DNA of 64,000 nucleotides from Paenibacillus silvestris (GTDB taxonomy: Bacteria; Bacillota; Bacilli; Paenibacillales; NBRC-103111): positions 124,001 to 188,000 of the forward strand of contig NZ_WTUZ01000040.1 in NCBI RefSeq assembly GCF_009882985.1. Direction: 5' to 3'. The first letter of the stretch is position 1, and each line of letters opens with the position of its first letter. The notes under the pieces were generated by a model. It ran no database searches and had not been told where the DNA came from. It saw only the letters and a program-made list of their open reading frames with translations. The translations under genes were made by a program, and so were the position numbers. This document shows, in pieces, positions 34,864 through 42,374 of the stretch.

Positions 34864-36753
34864 ATGTGGACTAAAAACCGCAACATCCGATCGATTCTTT
34901 TCTCCACCTACTCGTTAATCATTCTCATTGTGTTCACCGTACTGGTTGCTTGGTTCTACCTATGGGCCTCCGATCTATTGCGGAAGAACGCCACAGATTC
35001 ATTGGAAAGCATGGGACAGTCCATGCAAGATAATATTGATTCTGAGTTTCATAAATTAAACGATGTTTCGCTGAATGTCATGTACTCCAATTTAGTGAAA
35101 AATCACTTTCAACGCTATCTTTCCCTCACAACCGACTCGCGATCGAATATAGCTGTGAACGCAAATGTGACTGGCGCTGAGAATTCGGTGCAAAACGCCA
35201 AAGAGTTAACGGACATCCTCACGGCAGCAATCGGACCGTCCCGTCCTGTTGAACAGCTGTATTTGTATGATTTCAAAAGCAAAGTATACGGCAACGGCTT
35301 TGATAATGGTGAACGAACGTATCTCCCCCAAGATAAGCCATGGTTTGATGCTGTGATGCATAATACCGCTGGGAAATACATCGCTCCTCCCGTTCCCGAT
35401 GAGGAAATGTCGCGTTTCATTTCATCTAACGAGAAACAGTTTTCGATGTCCTTGTTCCGTCTTTTCTACGATAACTACAATACTCCTATGGGGATTATCG
35501 AAGTAAAGCAGTACTTCAATCGCATTTTCAAAAGTGCCATAGATTTTACAGATCGCAATCCTTACCAAGCCAAAGTCCTCGTCTACAATAATGCCAACGA
35601 AATTATCTATCCAACGAAAGCTGATAAAGAGCGATATCTGCCCTATATGACGTATAGAGGAGCGGATGGAACTGCTGGAAACCAATCCTTTTACAATCAA
35701 GATACAGGGGAAAAAGCGCTGCTATCGCTGCATTACTCCGAGTTTACTGGGCTTAGTACGGTCATTATCGTATCTGAAAGCAAATTGCTCTCGCCACTTT
35801 TCACATTTGCGAAGCGAACGGTGCTTATCGCTCTGATTATTCTGCTCCTGTCTATTTTACTTTCGTTCCTTGCGGCCAAACGAATTACAATGCCGATTCA
35901 GAAAATCCATCGTTCTATGCGAACGATGCGCCTGGAAGACTTAGGCACTGAACGTGGTGCTGCGCCTCAGCTAAATAGCGGTTTAAACGAACTAGACCAG
36001 CTGTATTGGTCGTTCGTCAAGATGAGCTCTCGGCTGAAACAATCCATGGATGATTTGTTAATGTCGCAACATCAAGAGCTGCAAGCTAAGCTGATTGCCC
36101 TCCAGACGCAAATGAATCCGCATTTTCTATATAATACACTCACGACAATTCAGGTGATGGCACAGGAGAATATGAATGCTGAAATCGTCGCCATGACAGA
36201 AAATATGTCGGACTTTCTCCGCTATTTCTCAGCAGACGGTTCCCTCGTTGCACTCAAAGAGGAAGTTCTGCATACCCGCAAGTATCTGGAAATCAATCAA
36301 ATCCGCTTCGGGCGCAAGCTGCATTTCGAATTTGACATAGATGATCAACTCACCGAACTACGAATCCCGAAGCTTATTATTCAGCCATTAGTGGAGAACG
36401 CGCTCAAATTTGCTACCAAACATCAGCCGCCCTGGACGATCCGTGTAACAGGGACAATTTCAGCTAATCATTGGCAGGTTGAGGTCGCAGATACCGGTGA
36501 CGGATTTAGTGAAGAAAGTTTGGCGAATCTGGATCGGAGAATCCAAGAGATTGACAAGACGAACGTACTTCCATTACTTCAACTAAACGGGATGGGACTG
36601 TTAAATATTTATATCCGCATGAAGCTGATGTACGGTAATGAAACCATTTTCCGAATTGCAAACGGACAAGGCGCAACTGTCATCATTGGCGGAACGCTTA
36701 CACAAGGAGGTATCAACGAACATCATGGTCATGGAGGAACGGCAGTTAGTTAA
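34864..36753 (+). CDS. YesM-type sensor histidine kinase (629 aa)
   Basis: Two transmembrane helices flank an extracellular Cache-like sensor (about residues 35-310). A HAMP linker follows, then a His_kinase domain with phospho-acceptor His420 in MNPHFLYNTL, then an ATP-binding domain with QPLVENAL and GMGLLNI. The ATG at 34864 has GGAGG eight bases ahead. The frame is open 20 codons earlier, without a ribosome site. It forms a two-component pair with the next gene, which overlaps its 3' end, and is divergent from the CUT1 importer it likely controls. Confidence 0.93.
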   Translation: MWTKNRNIRSILFSTYSLIILIVFTVLVAWFYLWASDLLRKNATDSLESMGQSMQDNIDSEFHKLNDVSLNVMYSNLVKNHFQRYLSLTTDSRSNIAVNANVTGAENSVQNAKELTDILTAAIGPSRPVEQLYLYDFKSKVYGNGFDNGERTYLPQDKPWFDAVMHNTAGKYIAPPVPDEEMSRFISSNEKQFSMSLFRLFYDNYNTPMGIIEVKQYFNRIFKSAIDFTDRNPYQAKVLVYNNANEIIYPTKADKERYLPYMTYRGADGTAGNQSFYNQDTGEKALLSLHYSEFTGLSTVIIVSESKLLSPLFTFAKRTVLIALIILLLSILLSFLAAKRITMPIQKIHRSMRTMRLEDLGTERGAAPQLNSGLNELDQLYWSFVKMSSRLKQSMDDLLMSQHQELQAKLIALQTQMNPHFLYNTLTTIQVMAQENMNAEIVAMTENMSDFLRYFSADGSLVALKEEVLHTRKYLEINQIRFGRKLHFEFDIDDQLTELRIPKLIIQPLVENALKFATKHQPPWTIRVTGTISANHWQVEVADTGDGFSEESLANLDRRIQEIDKTNVLPLLQLNGMGLLNIYIRMKLMYGNETIFRIANGQGATVIIGGTLTQGGINEHHGHGGTAVS

Positions 36754-37492
36754 GATCATCGTCGTAGAAGATGAGGATTTGATTCGTAATAATCTTGTAA
36801 AAAGAATCGAACTCTTCTCTGGTACAGTGAAAGTTATTGGGGCAGCGCAAGATGGCAAGGAAGCGCTTGATCTTGTCCGCCAAGATCAGCCTGACCTCAT
36901 CGTGACAGATATTCGCATGCCTGTTATGGATGGGCTAGAGCTAATCAAATCGCTGGACAGTTACTTCCCTCGCATCCGCAAAATCATCGCTAGCGGCTTT
37001 GCCGATTTCGCCTATGCCAAGGAAGCTATGCAGTACAATGTGAAAGACTACCTGCTCAAGCCTGTTTCAACAGATGAGCTCCATCGCGTTCTCTCGCGGG
37101 TTATTACGCTTATTGAGAATGAGAGAGCTCAGTTCGAAGATCATTTAAGGGGATTGAACCCGCAGACAGCACAGAATCCAGAGGATATCGTTCAACTTGT
37201 GCGTGAATTTATGCGCGATAATTTCACAAAAGAATTGAACCTTGAGCAAATTGCCCGGCATTTTAACTTCACAGCTTCTTATTTAAGCAAAATCTTCATC
37301 AAATATACCTCAGAACCTCCTTCCCGCTACCTAATGACACTGCGTATTAATGAGGCCAAATACTTATTGACGCATTACCGCAATTTAACGATCAAAGAAG
37401 TTGGCGAACGTGTCGGATACCTCGATCAGTTCTACTTCAGCCGCATATTTAAGCAGATGACAGGCTTCACTCCCAAGGAATATCAAAGATAA
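36725..37492 (+). CDS. YesN-type response regulator with AraC output domain (255 aa)
   Basis: Receiver domain with acidic pair VVEDED, phosphorylated Asp62 in VTDIRMPVMDG and Lys in LLKPVS; then an AraC helix-turn-helix domain (about 155-255, FYFSRIFKQMTGFTP). It is compact compared with the 500-residue YesN proteins, lacking the long linker. It overlaps the kinase gene by 29 bp. AAGGAGG lies about 14 bases ahead of the ATG at 36725, longer than usual; an ATG six bases later is the other choice. Confidence 0.92.
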   Translation: MVMEERQLVKIIVVEDEDLIRNNLVKRIELFSGTVKVIGAAQDGKEALDLVRQDQPDLIVTDIRMPVMDGLELIKSLDSYFPRIRKIIASGFADFAYAKEAMQYNVKDYLLKPVSTDELHRVLSRVITLIENERAQFEDHLRGLNPQTAQNPEDIVQLVREFMRDNFTKELNLEQIARHFNFTASYLSKIFIKYTSEPPSRYLMTLRINEAKYLLTHYRNLTIKEVGERVGYLDQFYFSRIFKQMTGFTPKEYQR

Positions 37493-37546
37493 AGGCTGCC
37501 GATCGAATCCGTAAGGGAGATCCTTTCCGAAGTCTATCAGCAGCCT
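37493..37546. terminator. Weak stem-loop between convergent genes
   Basis: Arms AGGCTGC (37493-37499) and GCAGCCT (37540-37546) flank a 40-base loop. No clear T-run follows, so its role is uncertain. Confidence 0.35.
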
Positions 37547-37550
37547 ATAT

Positions 37551-38840
37551 TTAATAATTGCCCGCAAAACCGCCTGGCGGCGGCACATTACCTTCCTTAT
37601 CGAAGCTGTCCATGTACACGGCACGCTTCGCCACAGTTAGCTCCGCAGCATCCAAAGCCTTCACGTTGTCGCCATGAAACAGCTCGTCAATAATCCACTT
37701 CTGACCGAATCCCGCATGAACGACCTCGTCTGCCCAATCGAAATCCTGGAACGTTGTCATCAGCGGGTCTTGGACGACATCCCGGCAGAATTCCCATTCC
37801 TCTCTTTTTCCCGGTGGATATTTCATCGCAGCTTTCTCAATGGCAATCGTTAAGTGGGTATAGGCTTCATCGTCATTAAACAATTGACTTGTCATATCAT
37901 ACCAGCCGGTCCAGTTCGGGATGGCGTGAACATCATAGCCTTTACTCCGCAGCGCCGCCTCTCCAAACCAGCAGTGCCTGACCTCATCCCATAAATGTCT
38001 CGCGGTATCATGGTAGAAGGACCACGGCTTCCCTTCCGTAGAGAAATGTACATAAGCAACTCCCTCGGCTGGCGACATCTCAAAGTATCGGGAAAGCATC
38101 ATTTGAAGAAAACGTCCCTCATTATTGTCTTCGAATGTCATTCCCTTCATTTTGACGACTGACGTCTGGTACCGGTTATCTCTGGTGCTTGTGAAAGGAA
38201 GCTGAAAAGGTTCGGTGCTCACGATCAAACACGGATCCACTACTCCTTTATCCTCGCAACCGTCAATCCCTCCAGCTGCTTGCAGCAGCGCTTGGATATA
38301 GAGCTTCCAGCGCTCTGCGCTCACTTTCTCCTCCCTACTTGCGGATGCCATAAAGTGAGCAATCGCCTGCTCGCCCCACACCATTTGCCCTTTGCGGTCT
38401 ATGAGCTGATGCTGCAAAAGATGTATCGTCGGCTCATCAACGAGCGGTTGAGCCTCAGACAGGTACCTATTCACGGCCTCGATCATCGCGGGCTTCAGCA
38501 CCTCAAACAAAGCAACCAATAGGTTCAGCGTATTGGACGATTCCAATATTTTAGTCATCAATGTATCTAAAGCATCATCCGGGCACTTCTCGAAAGCTCT
38601 CACGCCCATCCGAAGCTGCTTGCAGCGGTTGCGGAACTGATTATAGAACTCGGAATCCTGCCAGGTGAAACGCGCTAATGCTCCCTTCACCTCATATTCA
38701 GGCCGAGCTGTCATATGGCCCGCTTCTAGCCTCATTGAGCGCCGATCTGCATACGCAATGCGTTGAAGACGCTTAGCCGATTCCTCGACGGACAAGCCTA
38801 CTCGATCCCAATGTTCGATCCCCATAAATGGATGCAGCAT
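37551..38840 (-). CDS. Ferritin-like superfamily protein, possible diiron centre (429 aa)
   Basis: A largely helical protein with two pairs of ferritin-type metal motifs: DEVRH (in HLWDEVRHCWFGE) and DEVVH (in WADEVVHAGFG) in the C-terminal part, and DEPTIHLLQH earlier. These suggest a four-helix bundle binding iron or manganese, as in DUF455-like proteins. Function unknown. GGAGATG precedes the ATG. It is divergent from an AraC regulator with an operator-like inverted repeat between them. It stands alone between two sugar loci. Confidence 0.65.
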   Translation of the reverse strand: MLHPFMGIEHWDRVGLSVEESAKRLQRIAYADRRSMRLEAGHMTARPEYEVKGALARFTWQDSEFYNQFRNRCKQLRMGVRAFEKCPDDALDTLMTKILESSNTLNLLVALFEVLKPAMIEAVNRYLSEAQPLVDEPTIHLLQHQLIDRKGQMVWGEQAIAHFMASASREEKVSAERWKLYIQALLQAAGGIDGCEDKGVVDPCLIVSTEPFQLPFTSTRDNRYQTSVVKMKGMTFEDNNEGRFLQMMLSRYFEMSPAEGVAYVHFSTEGKPWSFYHDTARHLWDEVRHCWFGEAALRSKGYDVHAIPNWTGWYDMTSQLFNDDEAYTHLTIAIEKAAMKYPPGKREEWEFCRDVVQDPLMTTFQDFDWADEVVHAGFGQKWIIDELFHGDNVKALDAAELTVAKRAVYMDSFDKEGNVPPPGGFAGNY

Positions 38841-38857
38841 GTTGAAACATCTCCTTC

Positions 38858-38947
38858 AAATATTTGTACTATACATTTCTTGAATACCTTCATTTTACTG
38901 GGAAAACGTTGTAAAATGAATTCACTACCTGTCGAAATGTTTGTACT
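38858..38947. promoter_or_regulatory. Divergent promoter region with inverted and direct repeats
   Basis: A perfect inverted repeat with 10-base arms (TTCATTTTAC at 38889-38898, GTAAAATGAA at 38911-38920) has a 12-base spacer. It is flanked by two copies of AAATRTTTGTACT at 38858-38870 and 38935-38947. These fit operators for the divergent AraC regulator. Confidence 0.5.
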
Positions 38948-38967
38948 TTTCTACATAAAGGGGACGC

Positions 38968-39774
38968 ATGAGCGTGGAGTTTATTACACAAGTAGGCTTA
39001 ACTAGCAATTTCGGCAAAGTCACCTGCGAGCGAACATGGAAATGGGATACCCGGCAGCAGCCACTGGAAGATTTCGATCTCTGGTATGCATGGAACGGTA
39101 CAGGGACGATGCTTCGAAACAAGATGACTTATCCAGTTGGAAGCGGAACATGTTTCCTCTTCATGCCGGGAGACGCCACGGCTGCAAGTCATGATCCGCA
39201 GCAGCCACTTACGGTCACCTATATTCACTTTTCTTTGGCCGACTACAAACCATTACTGCCGTCTATGCCATCCGGTTATCACATTGTGAAGGATCGCTTC
39301 GTCTTCGAAACGTATCTGAATCGTTATGTTGAAACGATGTTGGAGAACACGAAAGATTCCGCTGTAGAAGGAAAAATGTTATTGGCATTAATGCTCATGC
39401 AGTTAAAACGTGAAGAAGATCAGCCGGCTCTGCATCCTGCTGATCATTTAACTTCGCTCATTCGCATGTTGGCTCACCGTATTCGTCAGACGCCGGGCAT
39501 CCCACATTCACTTGAGTCATTGGCGGAGAATGCCAATTTATCTCCCCGTTATTTCTCTCTCAAATTCAAGGAAATTATGGGGATACCCCTGGAACGATAT
39601 ATCATCCAGACTCGCATTGAACGCGCCGAACAACTGCTGCGCTATAACGGGATGAATGCCTCTGAAGTCGCGGAAGCATTGGGCTACAAAGATTTGTCAT
39701 TTTTCAGCAGACAGTTCAAAAAAATCTGCGGAAAAAACCCTTCCGAAATAAGGAAAGAAGGGTTTCGACGTTAG
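38968..39774 (+). CDS. AraC family regulator (268 aa)
   Basis: Cupin-like N-terminal domain (about residues 15-110) and C-terminal double helix-turn-helix (about 165-265, with LSFFSRQFKKICGKNPSE). AAAGGGGA precedes the ATG. Divergent from the ferritin-like gene. Its last codons also encode, on the other strand, the terminator of the large glycan operon. Confidence 0.9.
   Translation: MSVEFITQVGLTSNFGKVTCERTWKWDTRQQPLEDFDLWYAWNGTGTMLRNKMTYPVGSGTCFLFMPGDATAASHDPQQPLTVTYIHFSLADYKPLLPSMPSGYHIVKDRFVFETYLNRYVETMLENTKDSAVEGKMLLALMLMQLKREEDQPALHPADHLTSLIRMLAHRIRQTPGIPHSLESLAENANLSPRYFSLKFKEIMGIPLERYIIQTRIERAEQLLRYNGMNASEVAEALGYKDLSFFSRQFKKICGKNPSEIRKEGFRR
39732..39765 (-). terminator. Terminator of the glycan operon, embedded in the AraC 3' coding end
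   Basis: Perfect 9-base arms at 39735-39743 and 39757-39765 are followed on the minus strand by T6 (plus-strand A6 at 39732-39737). It lies 18 bp beyond the last gene of the leftward operon and inside the convergent AraC gene. Confidence 0.7.
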
Positions 39775-39782
39775 ATGGCGGA

Positions 39783-40694
39783 TTATTTCTTATAAGCATC
39801 GTACAAAGCAATTTTGGCAAACATATCCTCTAGCGTAAACCGGGCGTCCACCTCATTGTACCAACGAATGAAGCGCTCTTTCTGATAATGGACATAACGC
39901 ATGTCCTGTGTTATTCGTGGTGCAGGCTTCATTTCGTAGGCATACTCGTGACTATCCAAAAGCAAACTGACCGCCGGTGAATCGCCTAGGGACCACATTT
40001 CTCCTTTTGGGAAACGCGGATTTCCGGCGGCGGTATGGTTGAAATCAACCATTTGCTCAAATAAATAGCTGCCTATTGGCCCATAAGGCCGAACCTTAAG
40101 CGCCAATTCCGCCAAGCTGACGCGAATCGTCGAATACACATTGCGAGGGACAACCCACAGTGGAACAGAGGAAGCCATAACGCTATTAGCAGCAGCGATA
40201 TCATTACTTAAGTTAAATTCCCTCTCTCCTTCTGGCCATTGGCCGCCTCCGATCCAAATAGCTGTCAACCGATCGGCAATTCGCGGTTCGATCAATAGAG
40301 CGCTCGCCAAATCCGTAATAGCTCCTAGCGAGATCACATAAAGCGGCATCGCATCTTCTTTCATCGCCTCACGGATGATGAACTCAGCCCCTTCGGAGAG
40401 GGCCGGTGTCCTCTCATCTGTCATCGCCCGCTCTGCCCCCCGATAGAGAGGAACAACCTCCTTCATTTCCATCAGAGATAGGATTTTCTCGCACTCCTCA
40501 TAGCTATCCTCCATCGAGGTTAGCGTTCGCTCGGTCCCAAAGTGAGCTGCAATAATGCCTTTGTTAACAAATCGGGGCGTCAGAAGCGCATGAACAATCG
40601 CAAATTGATCATCCGCTTCGTTCTTGGCATCCGTATTAATAATCAAGCGAATTCGTTTGCTTTCCGGTACCTCGTAGGGTAGAAATGTGATCAT
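39783..40694 (-). CDS. Nucleoside-hydrolase-like protein (303 aa)
   Basis: The Ca-binding N-terminus of the inosine-uridine nucleoside hydrolase superfamily is visible as NTDAKNEADDQ, followed by HFGTERT, VISLGAITDLASAL, WIGGGQWPEG and EFNLSNDIAAAN. These enzymes cleave N-ribosides, and some relatives act on other glycosides. AAGGAGAGG precedes the ATG; a longer frame overlaps the upstream gene. As the last gene of a glycosidase operon it may act on an N-linked or unusual pentosyl unit rather than nucleosides. That is inference. Confidence 0.8.
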   Translation of the reverse strand: MITFLPYEVPESKRIRLIINTDAKNEADDQFAIVHALLTPRFVNKGIIAAHFGTERTLTSMEDSYEECEKILSLMEMKEVVPLYRGAERAMTDERTPALSEGAEFIIREAMKEDAMPLYVISLGAITDLASALLIEPRIADRLTAIWIGGGQWPEGEREFNLSNDIAAANSVMASSVPLWVVPRNVYSTIRVSLAELALKVRPYGPIGSYLFEQMVDFNHTAAGNPRFPKGEMWSLGDSPAVSLLLDSHEYAYEMKPAPRITQDMRYVHYQKERFIRWYNEVDARFTLEDMFAKIALYDAYKK

Positions 40695-40716
40695 TGTAGC
40701 CTCTCCTTCTTGTCTG

Positions 40717-42372
40717 TTAAGTTCTGCTATTGATTTCAAAATCTAAGGTGAATCCACCTGAATCTTTCTTATACATCCTAAGCTCCGTACGGCCAAATTT
40801 TTGCATCCAGCAATCCTGGCTCCCAAGGAATGGCGCTGCAGCCTCATGCGCATTCTCATGCAAGAAGCTGTTCACAGGCAGCCATACACCACCATTCCCA
40901 TACGTGCAGGAATCCCGCCATTTGTCAGCTAGCAGCCAATCTCCAATAATGACGGTCGTTCCACTTTCTGCTTTTTTTCGGACCGCGTGGAGAGTCCCTT
41001 CTGTAATTCGTGATCCCGCTACTACGATTAGTTTCGGGTCGCCAATCTGCTCAGCTTGCACGGTATTATCAAAGACGAGAACATTATGTACCGGATAAAA
41101 CAAGGGATGTATAGCTTCCGTAGTTATAAAGTCTGCGCCTTGCTTTAGCGGAAACTGCTCAAATGGAACCCTCAGCTTTAGCTCATGACGCGGGAAGTTA
41201 TAGCCTGGAATGTGCAGGCAGCTGCCATGGGAAGGGATCGAGCCATGGCTAAGCAGATGCCACGCTTCAAATATACTTGTTACCGCTTCCGGACGCTCCT
41301 CGCTGCGGTTACCATACAATCGCGCGTTCTGTCCGTAATTGCTGTCATCCGAATGGATGAGGACAATGTCCGGAGAAGCGTCGGAATGCCGCCATGAGAT
41401 CGGATGTTTCGGAACGAAATCCTTGACGAATCGAGCCCAAATCTCGCCAAATTCGGTCTTACTGAACGAGCTGCCATCATAGGCGAGCAGGGCATCCACA
41501 TTTTCCGTAAACAGATGTGTGGGGGCCATATAGTACCCCATCATCAGCGCGGATTCATATTCCTCAGGTGAATGTCCGGGAAAACCGGAGGTCCGGGTAA
41601 ACCAGCTTCCGATATCAGGTCCCCATAAGTCGGCACAAATCCACATGGAACGTGCATACTGCTTCGCTGCTCCAAGTGCCGTCGACAGCTGAAGGGATTG
41701 GAACGATTCCTTCATAATTTTAGGACAAAGCGTCATTCCTGCCCTTGCCATTGTATGAAACATGATGGGGAAAACATGCTCCGAAATCAAAGGAACGGAA
41801 TCCCCGTCCAAGCCGTTAACCTTCAGCAAGTCACGCACATGGTTCACTTGATCGGAAACAGCAGTAATGACGCGCTGCTCTGATTGAGACAAGCTCAGAC
41901 CTTCTGTTTCCGTCCAATGAGGGAACCATCCATCCTTTCTATACTGCCCAGCATTGACTTGCAAGTGCTCTGGCTCGTCATATAATAGGCCGATTAATTT
42001 CCCGCTGTTTGCTGCTGTTATAATCGCCTCATCCGGGACATCATAGCGATTCGTCCCTTGGACAAACGGGCCATTAATGTTGCCATATTCATTTCCCAGA
42101 CATACTTCAATCCCAGATCTGACCATGTCATTTAGCATTTCCGCTTGCCCAGACAAATCCGGAAACATATGATGCACATAAAACTCTGTACCTAGCTCCT
42201 TCAAGATAGCCATATACGATTCCGTGTCTGGCAAAGGGTCTTGGGATGGCGTTACCATCCCCGTTCCTGTTCGCATTAATCGGTCGGATGCTTCTTTGGC
42301 CCACGGATCCTGCCAAGCGAGGACAGGGCCTTGGAGTCCTAATTTAGGTCGGCGGCTTATGTTTTCAGTCAC
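40717..42372 (-). CDS. Putative glycoside hydrolase, unassigned family (551 aa)
   Basis: I do not recognise a family. Residues about 10-330 have the alternating pattern of a TIM barrel with carboxylates at candidate strand ends (LGNEYGN and LLYDEPEH). Residues about 390-510 look like a Rossmann/glutaminase-like domain as in GH42-type trimerisation domains (LIVVAGSRITEGTL, VIIGDWLLA). There is no signal peptide. The start is GTG at 42372 after GGGGGTG. It follows the 920-residue gene by two bases, so the two are coupled. Confidence 0.6.
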   Translation of the reverse strand: MTENISRRPKLGLQGPVLAWQDPWAKEASDRLMRTGTGMVTPSQDPLPDTESYMAILKELGTEFYVHHMFPDLSGQAEMLNDMVRSGIEVCLGNEYGNINGPFVQGTNRYDVPDEAIITAANSGKLIGLLYDEPEHLQVNAGQYRKDGWFPHWTETEGLSLSQSEQRVITAVSDQVNHVRDLLKVNGLDGDSVPLISEHVFPIMFHTMARAGMTLCPKIMKESFQSLQLSTALGAAKQYARSMWICADLWGPDIGSWFTRTSGFPGHSPEEYESALMMGYYMAPTHLFTENVDALLAYDGSSFSKTEFGEIWARFVKDFVPKHPISWRHSDASPDIVLIHSDDSNYGQNARLYGNRSEERPEAVTSIFEAWHLLSHGSIPSHGSCLHIPGYNFPRHELKLRVPFEQFPLKQGADFITTEAIHPLFYPVHNVLVFDNTVQAEQIGDPKLIVVAGSRITEGTLHAVRKKAESGTTVIIGDWLLADKWRDSCTYGNGGVWLPVNSFLHENAHEAAAPFLGSQDCWMQKFGRTELRMYKKDSGGFTLDFEINSRT

Positions 42373-42374
42373 TT

